A model generated the notes under the pieces. It searched no databases, was not told the origin of the DNA, and saw only the letters and a program-made list of their open reading frames with translations. Shown in pieces: positions 27,288 to 36,138 of a stretch of 64,000 bases of DNA (position 1 is the stretch's first letter; every line of letters starts with the position of its first letter). Made by a program: the position numbers and the translations under genes. Source of the stretch: Bog-950 sp964615305 (lineage in GTDB: Bacteria > Bacteroidota > Bacteroidia > Chitinophagales > LD1); contig CAZTNA010000009.1 of NCBI GenBank assembly GCA_964615305.1, positions 1 through 64,000 of the forward strand, read 5' to 3'.

Positions 27288-29084
27288 TTATTTAGGTATC
27301 TTGAAGCAGAACTTGCTTCCGCCAAGTGGCGAATCTTCAATCCAGATTTTGCCGCCCAGCGAGTCAATAATTTTTTTGCAGATGGCAAGCCCTATGCCTG
27401 TGCCATCAAACTCATGGCGGTCGTGTAAACGTTGAAAAATGATGAATACTTTTTCGCGGTACTCAACAGGTATGCCTATGCCGTTATCGGCTATTTCTAT
27501 GTAATGAAACCTATCGCACTGGTCATAAGTAATATCAATTACAGGACTGCCTGTTTTGTTATACTTCATTCCATTGCTCACCAGGTTTTGCATTAACTGC
27601 ATAATATGAATTCTGTCTGCAAAAAGTTTAGGCAAAAACACTGACTTAATGTGTGCATTCTTTTCGTGAATCTCCAAGTTAAGCGCTTGTTTCACTTCTT
27701 CCAGCACTTCATTCATATCAACTTCTTCCTTGTTCTGCGCTGAATTTATTTTCGATAGTTGCAGCAAACTTTGTATTACGCCCATCATGCGCTTTGCGCC
27801 ATCATTTATATAGTAGATGTAATCTTTCTGATCAACATTCAAACTTCCGTTCAAACTTTTCTCAAGCAATTGCGAATAATTTGAAATCATTCGCAGCGGC
27901 TCTTTCATATCATGCGAAGCCACGTGAGCAAACTGGTTCAACTCGTAGTTTGACATTTCGAGTTTATGCGTGTACTGTTCAATTTCCGCATTCTTCTTCT
28001 TCAACAACTCCTGTTCTTTCTTTCCTTCTTCGTAGTTAAAACGTAGAGTAGCATCGTTCAGCGCTGCTTGCCCTTTGGCTTTATGCAACTCATCTTTCTG
28101 TTGAATAAAGAGGTTTAGTTTTTCAAACGCCTCTTCGTAACGTCCCAGTTCTTTAAGTGTTTCTCCCCAAAAACGATAGAGTTCAAAATTGTCCACCACC
28201 TTACCCATCTCTTTATTCATGCGGTGAGCTTCAGCAAACCAGTAGTCAGCCTTTTCAAAATTTTTAGCCACTTGATACACTCTGCCCGCCATTTGATATG
28301 TGCTCAACTCAAAATGCTTGTTAGCTTGATTCTGCACTCTTGCAATAGACTTCTCTGCACATTCAATGGCTTTTTCAAATTCATCTAAGTCAGTGTACAC
28401 TATTCCACAATTTCCCATAGCAATACAGTATGGGGGTACATCGTTAATTTCATCTGCTATTTCTATTGCCTTCAGGTAATAGTCCAGTGCTTTGTTGTAG
28501 TCCTTTTTGTCGTATTCTTCTACGCCAAATGAAATGTAGCATCGGGCAATGCCGGAATTATTTTTGCCTTTTGTAAAATATTCGAATGCACGTACCAGAT
28601 AATTGTGGTGTAGTGTGTCTAACTCTAAATCTCCGTAAATAATTGATTGGTTGAAAAGTGAACGGGCTAGAGTTAGAAAAGCCGGTTCACTCAGATTTTC
28701 ACGATTTTCTAACAACCTTATGGAGTCATCATAAGCAAGTTTCGACAGAATTAGTTCACCCAGATAGTCGTAATTTAAACCAAGCCGCCTGTAAAATTCA
28801 GACTTTATCTCAAAATCTGTTTCGTCATCCAGTAAGCTAATTCCATCTTTAATATACTTTATAGCTTTGTCAAATTCGCTCGTAATTTCTGTATAGTAAC
28901 CTGAAATAGCTGTTGATGCTTTTATCCATAGTTGTTTTTCTCCTGACTCTAGAGCTAATTGATAGGCCTCAACACCCAGTAGGGCAATAGTTGTATCGCG
29001 TTGCTTTCTACGGTTATCAAACAAAGTAAGCATCTGCTCTATCTTTTCTCCAACAGAAAGATGGGGCGTAATAATCTCGGTCAT
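27288..29084 (-). CDS. Soluble TPR-containing sensor histidine kinase
   Basis: 598 residues without signal peptide or membrane segment, so cytosolic. The N-terminal 320 residues are TPR units (AFEYFTKGKNNSGIARCYISF, KALDYYLKAIEIADEI, KAIECAEKSIARVQ). A coiled-coil stretch near 335-375 (EEGKKEQELLKKKNAEIEQ) leads to the HisKA domain with phospho-acceptor His near 390 (ASHDMKEPLRM). The HATPase domain has N box NLVSNGMKYN, G1 IADNGIGIP, F box FIIFQRLH and G2 GTGIGLAIC. The input signal and response regulator are not in the window. It is encoded 55 nt after the kinase gene at 29140, whose function is unrelated as far as can be seen. Confidence 0.88.
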   Translation of the reverse strand: MTEIITPHLSVGEKIEQMLTLFDNRRKQRDTTIALLGVEAYQLALESGEKQLWIKASTAISGYYTEITSEFDKAIKYIKDGISLLDDETDFEIKSEFYRRLGLNYDYLGELILSKLAYDDSIRLLENRENLSEPAFLTLARSLFNQSIIYGDLELDTLHHNYLVRAFEYFTKGKNNSGIARCYISFGVEEYDKKDYNKALDYYLKAIEIADEINDVPPYCIAMGNCGIVYTDLDEFEKAIECAEKSIARVQNQANKHFELSTYQMAGRVYQVAKNFEKADYWFAEAHRMNKEMGKVVDNFELYRFWGETLKELGRYEEAFEKLNLFIQQKDELHKAKGQAALNDATLRFNYEEGKKEQELLKKKNAEIEQYTHKLEMSNYELNQFAHVASHDMKEPLRMISNYSQLLEKSLNGSLNVDQKDYIYYINDGAKRMMGVIQSLLQLSKINSAQNKEEVDMNEVLEEVKQALNLEIHEKNAHIKSVFLPKLFADRIHIMQLMQNLVSNGMKYNKTGSPVIDITYDQCDRFHYIEIADNGIGIPVEYREKVFIIFQRLHDRHEFDGTGIGLAICKKIIDSLGGKIWIEDSPLGGSKFCFKIPK

Positions 29085-29139
29085 TAAATAGGTATAGCCG
29101 ATGTGTTTACGATAAAAACCGCAAATTGTTGCTAACTAC

Positions 29140-29670
29140 TTATGTAGCTAGTATGGAATGAAGAAAAGTATCTACATGAGCCGTGGCTACTTCGGTGCGC
29201 TCGCTCAGGTTGCCGCTTACAAATTTCACGTTAGCTTGTATGGCCGTAAGCTCTGATATAAATGCTGCAAAAAGCTCATCGCGAAGGTTAGGGTTAGAGC
29301 GTTGGTTATCAGCCACCCAAGGCAAATCAATATCGCAGAAAAGATACATGTGAAACTTACGTTTTAATATTTGGTCGTTTAACCATGCCGGTACTGGCCA
29401 TTTATTAAACTGCAGCCAGATTTTGATATTCACTAAATCGTTATCGCTGAATAAAAGCCTGTTGGCTTGCTGAAGCATTTTGTCTTCCTGCTCAATAATG
29501 CCGCGAGCAATTTCAAGTACATCAAATTCGTTGTAAGGTCGCAGAATCTGATCTATATAGTAGCGCGAATAGTCAGGCACATGAATAGTTTTGTAGTGAA
29601 TGGCCAGTTTTTCTACGAGCGTAGTTTTGCCTGTGCTTTCGGTTCCGGTAACGCAAACTCTGTAAATCAT
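29140..29670 (-). CDS. NadR-like P-loop kinase (vitamin or nucleoside kinase)
   Basis: 176 residues from the ATG at 29670. Walker A is GTESTGKTT at residues 9-17, as in the ribosylnicotinamide kinase domain at the C-terminus of NadR; no adenylyltransferase domain is present. Other matching segments are VPDYSRYYIDQI (substrate lid region) and CDIDLPWVADNQR. Its start overlaps the pnuC stop (ATGA at 29667-29670). PnuC-type carriers work by facilitated diffusion and need a kinase to trap the substrate. If the carrier moves ribosylnicotinamide, this is the trapping kinase; since a TPP-controlled receptor lies close by, thiamin kinase or pyrophosphokinase is an alternative. Confidence 0.75.
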   Translation of the reverse strand: MIYRVCVTGTESTGKTTLVEKLAIHYKTIHVPDYSRYYIDQILRPYNEFDVLEIARGIIEQEDKMLQQANRLLFSDNDLVNIKIWLQFNKWPVPAWLNDQILKRKFHMYLFCDIDLPWVADNQRSNPNLRDELFAAFISELTAIQANVKFVSGNLSERTEVATAHVDTFLHSILAT

Positions 29671-30227
29671 GCAGCACTCATTTTTTTTCGCCACTCAAAA
29701 TAGCCATACACAGCTATAACAGCAAAAAAAGCATAAAGCCCTGAAGTGGGTTGAAGGTTTTTAGTGAAATACATAACAGCAGCCACCAGGTCAATCGCTA
29801 TCCAATACAGCCAACTTTCAATAATTTTTTTGGCAGTCATCCAGGTAGCAATAAAACTAAAGACGGTTACAGCCGAGTCGAAGTAGGAAAGTGAGTTACC
29901 GATTTTTGAAAACAGGCAGCCGAAAACAGGGAACAGCACAACTCCCCCCAAAATTATTCTGAGATTCTGTTTCAGCGAAAAAGATTGAATAGCTAATTCG
30001 GTTTGCGCATCTTCTTTTTTGCTCCACAACCACCAGCCATAAAACCCTGCCACCACATAGTAGGTTTGCAATATGGCATCCTGATAAAGTTGGTGGGTAG
30101 CATTGATGTAGATGTATATACCTGAACTGATAATGCCTGCTAACCAACACCAAACAATGTTCTTAGAGGCCATCAGTACATAAATAACTCCGAAAGCTAC
30201 AGCAGCGTATTCTAACCAGTTATTCAT
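29667..30227 (-). CDS. pnuC: PnuC-family vitamin transporter (ribosylnicotinamide or thiamin)
   Basis: 186 residues, about seven membrane segments in the compact PnuC fold (PF04973). Family features visible: SGIYIYINATHQLYQDAILQTYYVVAGFYGWWLW, where the aromatic YGWWLW motif lines the substrate path, and the C-terminal FEWRKKMS. Members carry nicotinamide riboside, and the PnuT subgroup carries thiamin. The gene overlaps the kinase by 4 nt and follows the LD-carboxypeptidase by 3 nt. Because a TPP riboswitch governs the TonB receptor about 2.5 kb downstream, the thiamin reading is plausible, but the residues deciding specificity cannot be judged here. Confidence 0.85.
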   Translation of the reverse strand: MNNWLEYAAVAFGVIYVLMASKNIVWCWLAGIISSGIYIYINATHQLYQDAILQTYYVVAGFYGWWLWSKKEDAQTELAIQSFSLKQNLRIILGGVVLFPVFGCLFSKIGNSLSYFDSAVTVFSFIATWMTAKKIIESWLYWIAIDLVAAVMYFTKNLQPTSGLYAFFAVIAVYGYFEWRKKMSAA

Positions 30228-30230
30228 GTG

Positions 30231-31127
30231 TCAGAATAGTTTTACTGAATCGGTGCCAACGTGCAATGAATATTTTTTGCCAATGACCAATGCCCGGTTG
30301 TCGGTTACGTGCCCGGCAGGGAAGTTGAAACATACAGGAAAGTTGAAGTCACTTACATGCTCTGCAATAATTTCATAAGCGCTTTTGCCGAACGGAATTT
30401 TATTGTCGTGCATATCGGTAAAACCACCCACCACTAAACCGGCTAGTCCGTGAAGTTTGCCGCTGCGTTTAAGGTTCATCATCATCCGGTCAATATGGTA
30501 GAGGTATTCATCTAAATCTTCGAGAAACAAAATCTTGCGGTCGGTATTCATGCCGCTTTTAGTTCCTGTTATAGAATATAGGATAGAAAGATTGCCGCCA
30601 ATTAAAATTCCCTCGCTGTTTCCTGTGCGGTTCAATTCGTGTGGCTCAATGCTGTATTCATTTTTCTCGCCAAACAATTCCTTGCGTAAAGTTTCTATGG
30701 CTTCAGGGGTACTTTGCTCAAACTGAACAGGCATTTGTGCATGCAAGCCCATAATACCGATGTTGTTGGAGATGTGTGTATGTAAATAGGTTACATCGCT
30801 AAAGCCCACAATCCATTTCGGGTGTTTCATAAACTCATCGAAATTCAAATCGTCCATCATGCGCACCGTGCCGTAGCCACCACGGGCACAAATAATGGCG
30901 CGCACATTTTTATCGTCTAAAGCTGCCTGAAAATCCTGTCTGCGTAGTTCATCGGGCCCGGCAAATTGGTTTTGTTCAGCGCCAATGGTTTTGCCTACAG
31001 CAACCTTTAAGCCCCATTGTGTAAAATATTCTACCGCGCATGAAATTTCTTGGTTCGAAATTTTTTTGGCTGTGCTGAGTATGCAAATAGTATCGCCTGC
31101 TTTCAGCGAAGATGGACGTAGCAACAT
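30231..31127 (-). CDS. ldcA: LD-carboxypeptidase (S66 family)
   Basis: 299 residues from the ATG at 31127 (LLRPSSLKAGD); an upstream start would overlap the lipoprotein gene. S66 serine peptidases cut the L,D bond releasing the terminal D-Ala from murein tetrapeptides during recycling, or degrade microcin C (MccF). The catalytic set is visible: Ser in GFSDVTYL, Glu in FLEDLDE, His in PAGHVTDN. ARGGYGTVRMM and GGNLSILYS are also family motifs. No signal peptide, so cytosolic. It leads a tight row with pnuC and the kinase. Confidence 0.88.
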   Translation of the reverse strand: MLLRPSSLKAGDTICILSTAKKISNQEISCAVEYFTQWGLKVAVGKTIGAEQNQFAGPDELRRQDFQAALDDKNVRAIICARGGYGTVRMMDDLNFDEFMKHPKWIVGFSDVTYLHTHISNNIGIMGLHAQMPVQFEQSTPEAIETLRKELFGEKNEYSIEPHELNRTGNSEGILIGGNLSILYSITGTKSGMNTDRKILFLEDLDEYLYHIDRMMMNLKRSGKLHGLAGLVVGGFTDMHDNKIPFGKSAYEIIAEHVSDFNFPVCFNFPAGHVTDNRALVIGKKYSLHVGTDSVKLF

Positions 31128-31146
31128 GTCAACGAAAATATAACTC

Positions 31147-31590
31147 TTACTGAGTTTTGTAGCCATACCCACTGGCGAAAATCCACGGGCAACTATTGCT
31201 CCCCGATTCTACTGCTTTGTAATATGTTACCACAGAATCGTGATTAGTGAATGTCACAAAACCTGAAGTATTATACCAGCAATATTGCCCTGAGGGTGAA
31301 CTTTGCAACGGAATGGTAATTGTATCACTATGTAATATACCCACTACGGTATCTAACCTGTTTGCCAAGTTAGTAAGCAATACAGTGTCCCACGCTAGGC
31401 TATCTATTTGTAGGGTGTAGTCTGTAGAATAATTCAAAACGATTCCAAGGTGTTCATGAACCTGATAAGTGCCATAAATACTTGTGGAGTCGTTCGAGAA
31501 GTGTTTTTTAGTTTGTATCTCAACCACCTCTTTTTTACAGCACATACAAAACACACAAAGAGACAATAGTAAAAATGGAAGCTTTACCAT
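31147..31590 (-). CDS. Small putative lipoprotein of unknown function
   Basis: 147 residues. The N-terminus is a hydrophobic segment rich in Cys (LLLSLCVFCMCCKKE), compatible with a lipoprotein signal though the lipobox is imperfect. The mature part is beta-rich (YQVHEHLGIVLNY, GQYCWYNTSGFVTF) with no recognisable family. It starts 87 nt from the divergent metG gene, and the LD-carboxypeptidase follows 19 nt later. Confidence 0.55.
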   Translation of the reverse strand: MVKLPFLLLSLCVFCMCCKKEVVEIQTKKHFSNDSTSIYGTYQVHEHLGIVLNYSTDYTLQIDSLAWDTVLLTNLANRLDTVVGILHSDTITIPLQSSPSGQYCWYNTSGFVTFTNHDSVVTYYKAVESGSNSCPWIFASGYGYKTQ

Positions 31591-31677
31591 CCTGATTTTT
31601 CGAATTAAACGACTTTATTCCCTTTTATTGTGTCATTCAACTTACCAATCAGGTAAAATTTTCAAATTCGCCAGCAC

Positions 31678-33741
31678 ATGAAAAACTGGAAAAGATATAC
31701 CATTACAGCAGCTTTGCCTTATGCCAACGGACCTAAACATATCGGGCATTTGGCGGGTGCTTATTTGCCTGCTGATATTTATGTGCGCTATTTGCGTGCG
31801 CAAAAACGCGATGTGGTTTTTGTTTGCGGTAGCGATGAACACGGCACGGCTATCACATTTCAGGCACTGCAGGAAAACACAACACCCCGGGCTATTATAG
31901 ATAAGTACCACGTTCTGGTAAAAGATAGTTTCGAAAAACTCGGTATCTCGTTCGATATCTATCACCGCACATCCGAAAAAATTCATCACGAAACTTCGCA
32001 AGAGTTTTTTCTTGATTTCTACAACAAAGGTTTGTTTAAGGAAGTTACCAGCGAGCAGTATTTCGATGAAGAGAAAAAAGTTTTTCTGGCAGACCGTTAC
32101 ATCAAAGGTACTTGTCCGAATTGCGGACACGATAGTGCTTATGGTGACCAATGCGAAAAATGCGGCAAATCGCTTTCGCCTACTGATTTGATAAATCCGA
32201 AGTCAACTTTGAGCGGGGCAGTTCCCGTTTTAAAGCCAACCAAACACTGGTATCTGCCGCTGAACGAGTACGAGCCGTGGTTAAAACAATGGCTCATTCG
32301 CGACCATGCTAAGGACTGGAAAACGAATGTGTACGGTCAATCAAAAAGTTGGATTGAAGCCGGACTTCAGCCCCGAGCTATGACTCGCGATGGGGAATGG
32401 GGAATACCTGTGCCGCTGAAGGATGCGCAGGGCAAAGTGCTCTATGTTTGGTTCGATGCGCCCATAGGTTATATCAGTGCTACCAAGCAATGGGCCATTG
32501 ACAACAACAAAAGTTGGGAACCATACTGGAAAGACAGTGATACACGTCTTATTCATTTTGTAGGAAAGGACAATATTGTTTTTCACTGCATTATTTTTCC
32601 GGTTATGCTGCACATGCATGGCGATTACATAGTTCCGGATAATGTTCCTGCCAATGAATTTCTGAATTTGGAAGGCGACAAGATGAGCACCAGTCGTAGA
32701 TGGAGTGTAGAAATGCATGAGTATTTGGAGACGTTTCCCGATAAAGTAGATGAACTTCGCTATGTACTTACGTCCATTGCTCCCGAAACCAAGGATTCGG
32801 AGTTTTTATGGAAGGACTATCAAACGCGGGTGAATAGCGAACTGGTGGCCATACTTGGTAACTTAGTAAACCGCGTAATGGTTTTAACCGATAAATTTTT
32901 TGAGGGGAAAGTGCCGCAGGCAGGTGAATGTAGCGACTTGCAAAAATTTATTGGAGAGCAGTGCGAAAAAATTTCGGATGCACTGGAAAACTTCCGTTTC
33001 CGTGAAGCATTGTCAGAAATGATGAATGTAGCGCGCCACGGCAATCAGCTTCTTTCAGATAAGGAACCATGGAAGTTGATTAAGAGCGATAAAGAAGCTA
33101 CCGCTATAGTGCTTTACGACTGCTTACAGATAATTGCCAACCTCGGTATTTTGTGCGAGCCGTTTTTGCCGTTTACTTCCCAAAAGATTTTCGGCATGCT
33201 TAATCTCGATGCTTCTAATTTCAGTTGGAAAGATGCGGGCAGGCAAGACCTGCTAAAGGGCGGCCATATTTTGGGTAAAGCAAGTTTGCTGTATCAGAAA
33301 ATTGAAGATGATGTTATTGAAGCGCAGATAGTAAAGTTGCAAAAGAACCAAGAACCAAAAACCAAGAACCAGCAAAATGCACAGGCTGTTCAATCTGAAA
33401 TCCGAAATCCGAAATCCGAAATATCTTACGATGACTTCATGAAAACTGAATTGGTTGTGGGTACCATTCTAACTGCCGAAAAAGTAGAGAAAGCCGATAA
33501 ACTTCTAAAACTTACAGTTGATGTTGGTTTCGAAACCCGTACCATAGTTTCAGGTATAGCTGAACACTTTAAGCCCGAAGAATTGCCCGGTTTGCAGGTG
33601 AGTATAGTGGCTAACCTGGCACCCCGTAAAATAAGGGGAATAGAATCAAAAGGAATGATATTGCTGGCAGAAGGTAAAGCCGGTAAACTGCATTTTGTAT
33701 CTCCCCGTGAAACCACCGATAATGGAAGCACGATTAAATAG
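31678..33741 (+). CDS. metG: Methionyl-tRNA synthetase with C-terminal tRNA-binding domain
   Basis: Charges tRNA-Met with methionine. 687 residues. Class I signatures are AALPYANGPKHIGHLAG (HIGH) near residue 10-25 and DKMSTSR (KMSKS) near 338. A zinc knuckle CPNCGHDSAYGDQCEKCG sits near 145-162, followed by the helical anticodon-binding domain. The C-terminal EMAP/Trbp111 domain (ELVVGTILTAEKVEKADKLL) from about 590 binds the tRNA outside corner and dimerises. The linker between it and the main body (about 556-582) is built of two translated heptamer arrays. Divergent from the small lipoprotein gene. Confidence 0.97.
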   Translation: MKNWKRYTITAALPYANGPKHIGHLAGAYLPADIYVRYLRAQKRDVVFVCGSDEHGTAITFQALQENTTPRAIIDKYHVLVKDSFEKLGISFDIYHRTSEKIHHETSQEFFLDFYNKGLFKEVTSEQYFDEEKKVFLADRYIKGTCPNCGHDSAYGDQCEKCGKSLSPTDLINPKSTLSGAVPVLKPTKHWYLPLNEYEPWLKQWLIRDHAKDWKTNVYGQSKSWIEAGLQPRAMTRDGEWGIPVPLKDAQGKVLYVWFDAPIGYISATKQWAIDNNKSWEPYWKDSDTRLIHFVGKDNIVFHCIIFPVMLHMHGDYIVPDNVPANEFLNLEGDKMSTSRRWSVEMHEYLETFPDKVDELRYVLTSIAPETKDSEFLWKDYQTRVNSELVAILGNLVNRVMVLTDKFFEGKVPQAGECSDLQKFIGEQCEKISDALENFRFREALSEMMNVARHGNQLLSDKEPWKLIKSDKEATAIVLYDCLQIIANLGILCEPFLPFTSQKIFGMLNLDASNFSWKDAGRQDLLKGGHILGKASLLYQKIEDDVIEAQIVKLQKNQEPKTKNQQNAQAVQSEIRNPKSEISYDDFMKTELVVGTILTAEKVEKADKLLKLTVDVGFETRTIVSGIAEHFKPEELPGLQVSIVANLAPRKIRGIESKGMILLAEGKAGKLHFVSPRETTDNGSTIK
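33343..33370. repeat. Four-copy heptamer array AAGAACC in metG
   Basis: AAGAACC AAGAACC AAAAACC AAGAACC, 28 nt, translated as a hydrophilic linker (KNQEPKTKN). Confidence 0.95.
33397..33422. repeat. Heptamer array GAAATCC in metG
   Basis: Three perfect GAAATCC units plus GAAAT. Translated as EIRNPKSEI-type residues at the boundary of the C-terminal tRNA-binding domain. Confidence 0.95.
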
Positions 33742-33788
33742 AAAAAACTACTTTCGATAACTTTAAAAAACAAAAAATAAGATAGCTC

Positions 33789-34994
33789 ATGAAAAAAATT
33801 TACGCCTTTGTTGTTGTGGCTGTAATGACTTCGCAAGTATTGCTAGCACAAAATTGCGGTGCCCTTTACCACGACAAGGTTTTCCAAAATGTTACCATTA
33901 CCTCTAACATTACTTATTCAACCGAAAATAGCACTACATTAAAGCTAGATGTGTATGAGCCAACCGGTGATACTGCTTCAATGCGGCCACTTATGATATT
34001 GGCACACGGTGGCAGTTTTATTGGCGGTAACAAAACAGCCGATAACGTGGTTACTGAACTGTGCAGCAACTTTGCCAAGCGTGGTTATGTATGCGCCTCT
34101 ATCAACTACCGCCTTGGTAATATTCTAGACATGTTTGATTCAACCACTGCCATTACTGTTGTAATGAAAGCAATCAGCGATGGAAAGGCAGCTATCCGTT
34201 TTTTCAGACAAGATGCAGCTACCAGCAACACCTATAAAATAGATCCCAGTAAAGTTTTCTGCGGAGGAAACTCAGCAGGGGCTGTGTTGTTTGCTCACTG
34301 TGCATTTATAGACAGTGTGAATGAAGCTCCTCCACATCTTCGCACCATTATTAACCAAAACGGTGGCATAGAAGGTAATAGTGGTAATCCGGGCTACTCT
34401 TCCGAAATGCAGGTTTTAGTAAATCTTGCAGGAGGTTTAAATGTTCCTGAGTTTGTAAGTGCCGGTAACAAGCCATCATTTAACGCACAAGGCGATGCAG
34501 ATAACACCGTGCCGTATTACTGTGCAAACGCACAAGGGGGAGCTACACCGGTTCGTTTGTGTGGCCTTGGAACATTGGAGCCACTGTATCAACAGTACTC
34601 ACTTCCTCATCATAGCATAGTTTATCCGGGTGCAGGACACACACCTTGGGCGACTAATGCCGGGCAAATGACAGAGATAGATACTACACTTGCCAATTTT
34701 CTTTATGACTATGCCTGTAATGGTGCTATCTCATCAATAAAAGACGCTGAAGCTGCTCTTCAGTTTTCGGTTTACCCGAATCCGTCTAACGATGTATTAA
34801 ACGTTTCGTTAAACGATTACAACCAAGTAAAATCTGTGCAGCTAATTAACGCACTTGGCCAAGTGGTGGTTGAGGTGCCAGCTACACAAAATAAGATGAG
34901 TTTGTATCGCGGAAACATTGCAGCAGGAGTTTATTATGTAAATGTTGTTTCAGTAAGTAAAATTTCATCCATCAGAAAAGTTGTTTTCGAGTAG
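33789..34994 (+). CDS. Secreted alpha/beta-hydrolase esterase with T9SS sorting domain
   Basis: 401 residues: signal peptide (KKIYAFVVVAVMTSQVLLAQ), hydrolase domain at about 40-305, then a type A sorting domain. The hydrolase resembles carboxylesterase/BD-FAE proteins: oxyanion motif HGGSFIGG, NYRLG, and nucleophile elbow GGNSAGA. A late DADNTVPY supplies a candidate Asp and GAGHTPW the His. The tail (FSVYPNPSNDVLNVSL, GNIAAGVYYVNVV, IRKVVFE) is the standard T9SS C-terminal signal, so the enzyme is exported to the surface or medium. Substrate unknown, perhaps esters of plant or algal polymers. Confidence 0.85.
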   Translation: MKKIYAFVVVAVMTSQVLLAQNCGALYHDKVFQNVTITSNITYSTENSTTLKLDVYEPTGDTASMRPLMILAHGGSFIGGNKTADNVVTELCSNFAKRGYVCASINYRLGNILDMFDSTTAITVVMKAISDGKAAIRFFRQDAATSNTYKIDPSKVFCGGNSAGAVLFAHCAFIDSVNEAPPHLRTIINQNGGIEGNSGNPGYSSEMQVLVNLAGGLNVPEFVSAGNKPSFNAQGDADNTVPYYCANAQGGATPVRLCGLGTLEPLYQQYSLPHHSIVYPGAGHTPWATNAGQMTEIDTTLANFLYDYACNGAISSIKDAEAALQFSVYPNPSNDVLNVSLNDYNQVKSVQLINALGQVVVEVPATQNKMSLYRGNIAAGVYYVNVVSVSKISSIRKVVFE

Positions 34995-35012
34995 TAGTAA
35001 CTTATAGACAAT

Positions 35013-35053
35013 AAAGCGCAGCAGGTGATTAAAACTTGCTGCGCTTTTTTTTT
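35013..35053. terminator. Strong bidirectional terminator between convergent genes
   Basis: A 13-bp stem AAAGCGCAGCAGG (35013-35025) with CTTGCTGCGCTTT (35035-35047), one wobble, then nine T. It serves the esterase (plus) and porP (minus), whose ends are 67 nt apart. Confidence 0.92.
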
Positions 35054-35061
35054 GTGCTAAG

Positions 35062-36138
35062 TTAAAACCTGGGGCAGTAAACTTTTTTGCCTCGGTAGTG
35101 CAGTTTCCAACTTCCTACATGCACCAGTGAAATTTCGGGGCCTCCGTTAGCTCGTGCAGCAGTTACAAGTTTCGAGAGCGTAACATCATAACTCAAAAGC
35201 AGGCGTGTGTTTCTAAACCCATAACCAAATGTTGGCGCTAAAGCATCTTTTATACGGTAATAACTGCCTAAATAAAAACTATGTTCTGGAGTGTACCTGT
35301 TTTTAGATAAAACAGCATAGCCAAATAATGCGCCCACCATTATTTCACTCGCTTTTTTCTCGTATCCGTAGTAAGCATTGGCGGCTACCGAAAACCTATC
35401 AGTTATCTTGACGGTTATGTTGCCATTTGCCTGGTAGCGAAAACCAATCCGTTCACCATTGTTTAAAAAAGAATGTTTTGGCCGGTTGATATGAAGCATA
35501 CAAAAGCCGAAATCGAGTTTTATTTTTTCATGCACCTGAGCTCCGAAGTTAAGTCCTGCACTTACATCTAACATAGAGAATGTTTCGCGCTTCAACGGTT
35601 CGTTGCTGGGTATGTTGGTGCTGAACCCTTCATCTTCCAGCCATTGATTGTTAAAGTAGAATTTCGAAAAATCTACTTTGCGAATTATGTAGCCCAGTGC
35701 AGCACCGGCCGACAGTACATACTTATGCTCTTTGTCAAACGCCTGATGATATGCGTAGCTCAGCGAAAATCTTCGGTAAGTTAATCGCCCGTCACCGGCT
35801 TCATCATTTACAAAATTGAAACCTGCGCCCATCCACCCACTTTTCAGTTTTTTTTCTCCGAACGAAAAATCTATGTAAGGCGATTCGGTGTGGTAGTTAT
35901 ATACTATGCCTTGAATGGCCCAAGGCCATTGAGCTTTAAAATTAAATCCTACGCGGTAATTGCCATCGTAGTAACCTGTGTTAGCCGGATTAAGTGCCAG
36001 AGGTGTTGTGTAAAATTGAGTGAAATGAATATCCTGAGAGAAAGAGCCAAGAGTCAAGAGCATAGAGCAAGAAAAAGCAAGAAGAACTTTTTTGAGTTTC
36101 CTGTTTTGATTCTTGGTTCTTGGTTCTTGGTTCTTCAT
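35062..36138 (-). CDS. PorP/SprF-family outer-membrane protein
   Basis: 358 residues. The mature protein begins about SQDIHFTQFYTTPLALNPA, the standard PorP/SprF opening, and continues as a barrel with PANTGYYDGNYRVGFNFKAQW and GAAFGY-like strands. These proteins anchor or export partner surface proteins with CHU_C ends through type IX secretion. The partner is directly upstream: its stop overlaps this ATG (36135-36138). Oddly, the first 35 codons, including the start and the signal peptide, are built from heptamer arrays (36043-36070 and 36108-36135). Confidence 0.9.
   Translation of the reverse strand: MKNQEPRTKNQNRKLKKVLLAFSCSMLLTLGSFSQDIHFTQFYTTPLALNPANTGYYDGNYRVGFNFKAQWPWAIQGIVYNYHTESPYIDFSFGEKKLKSGWMGAGFNFVNDEAGDGRLTYRRFSLSYAYHQAFDKEHKYVLSAGAALGYIIRKVDFSKFYFNNQWLEDEGFSTNIPSNEPLKRETFSMLDVSAGLNFGAQVHEKIKLDFGFCMLHINRPKHSFLNNGERIGFRYQANGNITVKITDRFSVAANAYYGYEKKASEIMVGALFGYAVLSKNRYTPEHSFYLGSYYRIKDALAPTFGYGFRNTRLLLSYDVTLSKLVTAARANGGPEISLVHVGSWKLHYRGKKVYCPRF
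36043..36070. repeat. Four-copy heptamer array AGAGCCA in the porP signal peptide
   Basis: Plus strand AGAGCCA AGAGTCA AGAGCAT AGAGCAA, 28 nt. On the coding (minus) strand it reads CSMLLTLGS, the hydrophobic core of the signal peptide. Confidence 0.75.
36108..36135. repeat. Four-copy heptamer array GGTTCTT at the porP start
   Basis: Plus strand GATTCTT GGTTCTT GGTTCTT GGTTCTT, 28 nt, abutting the start codon at 36136-36138. Coding strand gives KNQEPRTKNQ. Confidence 0.93.
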
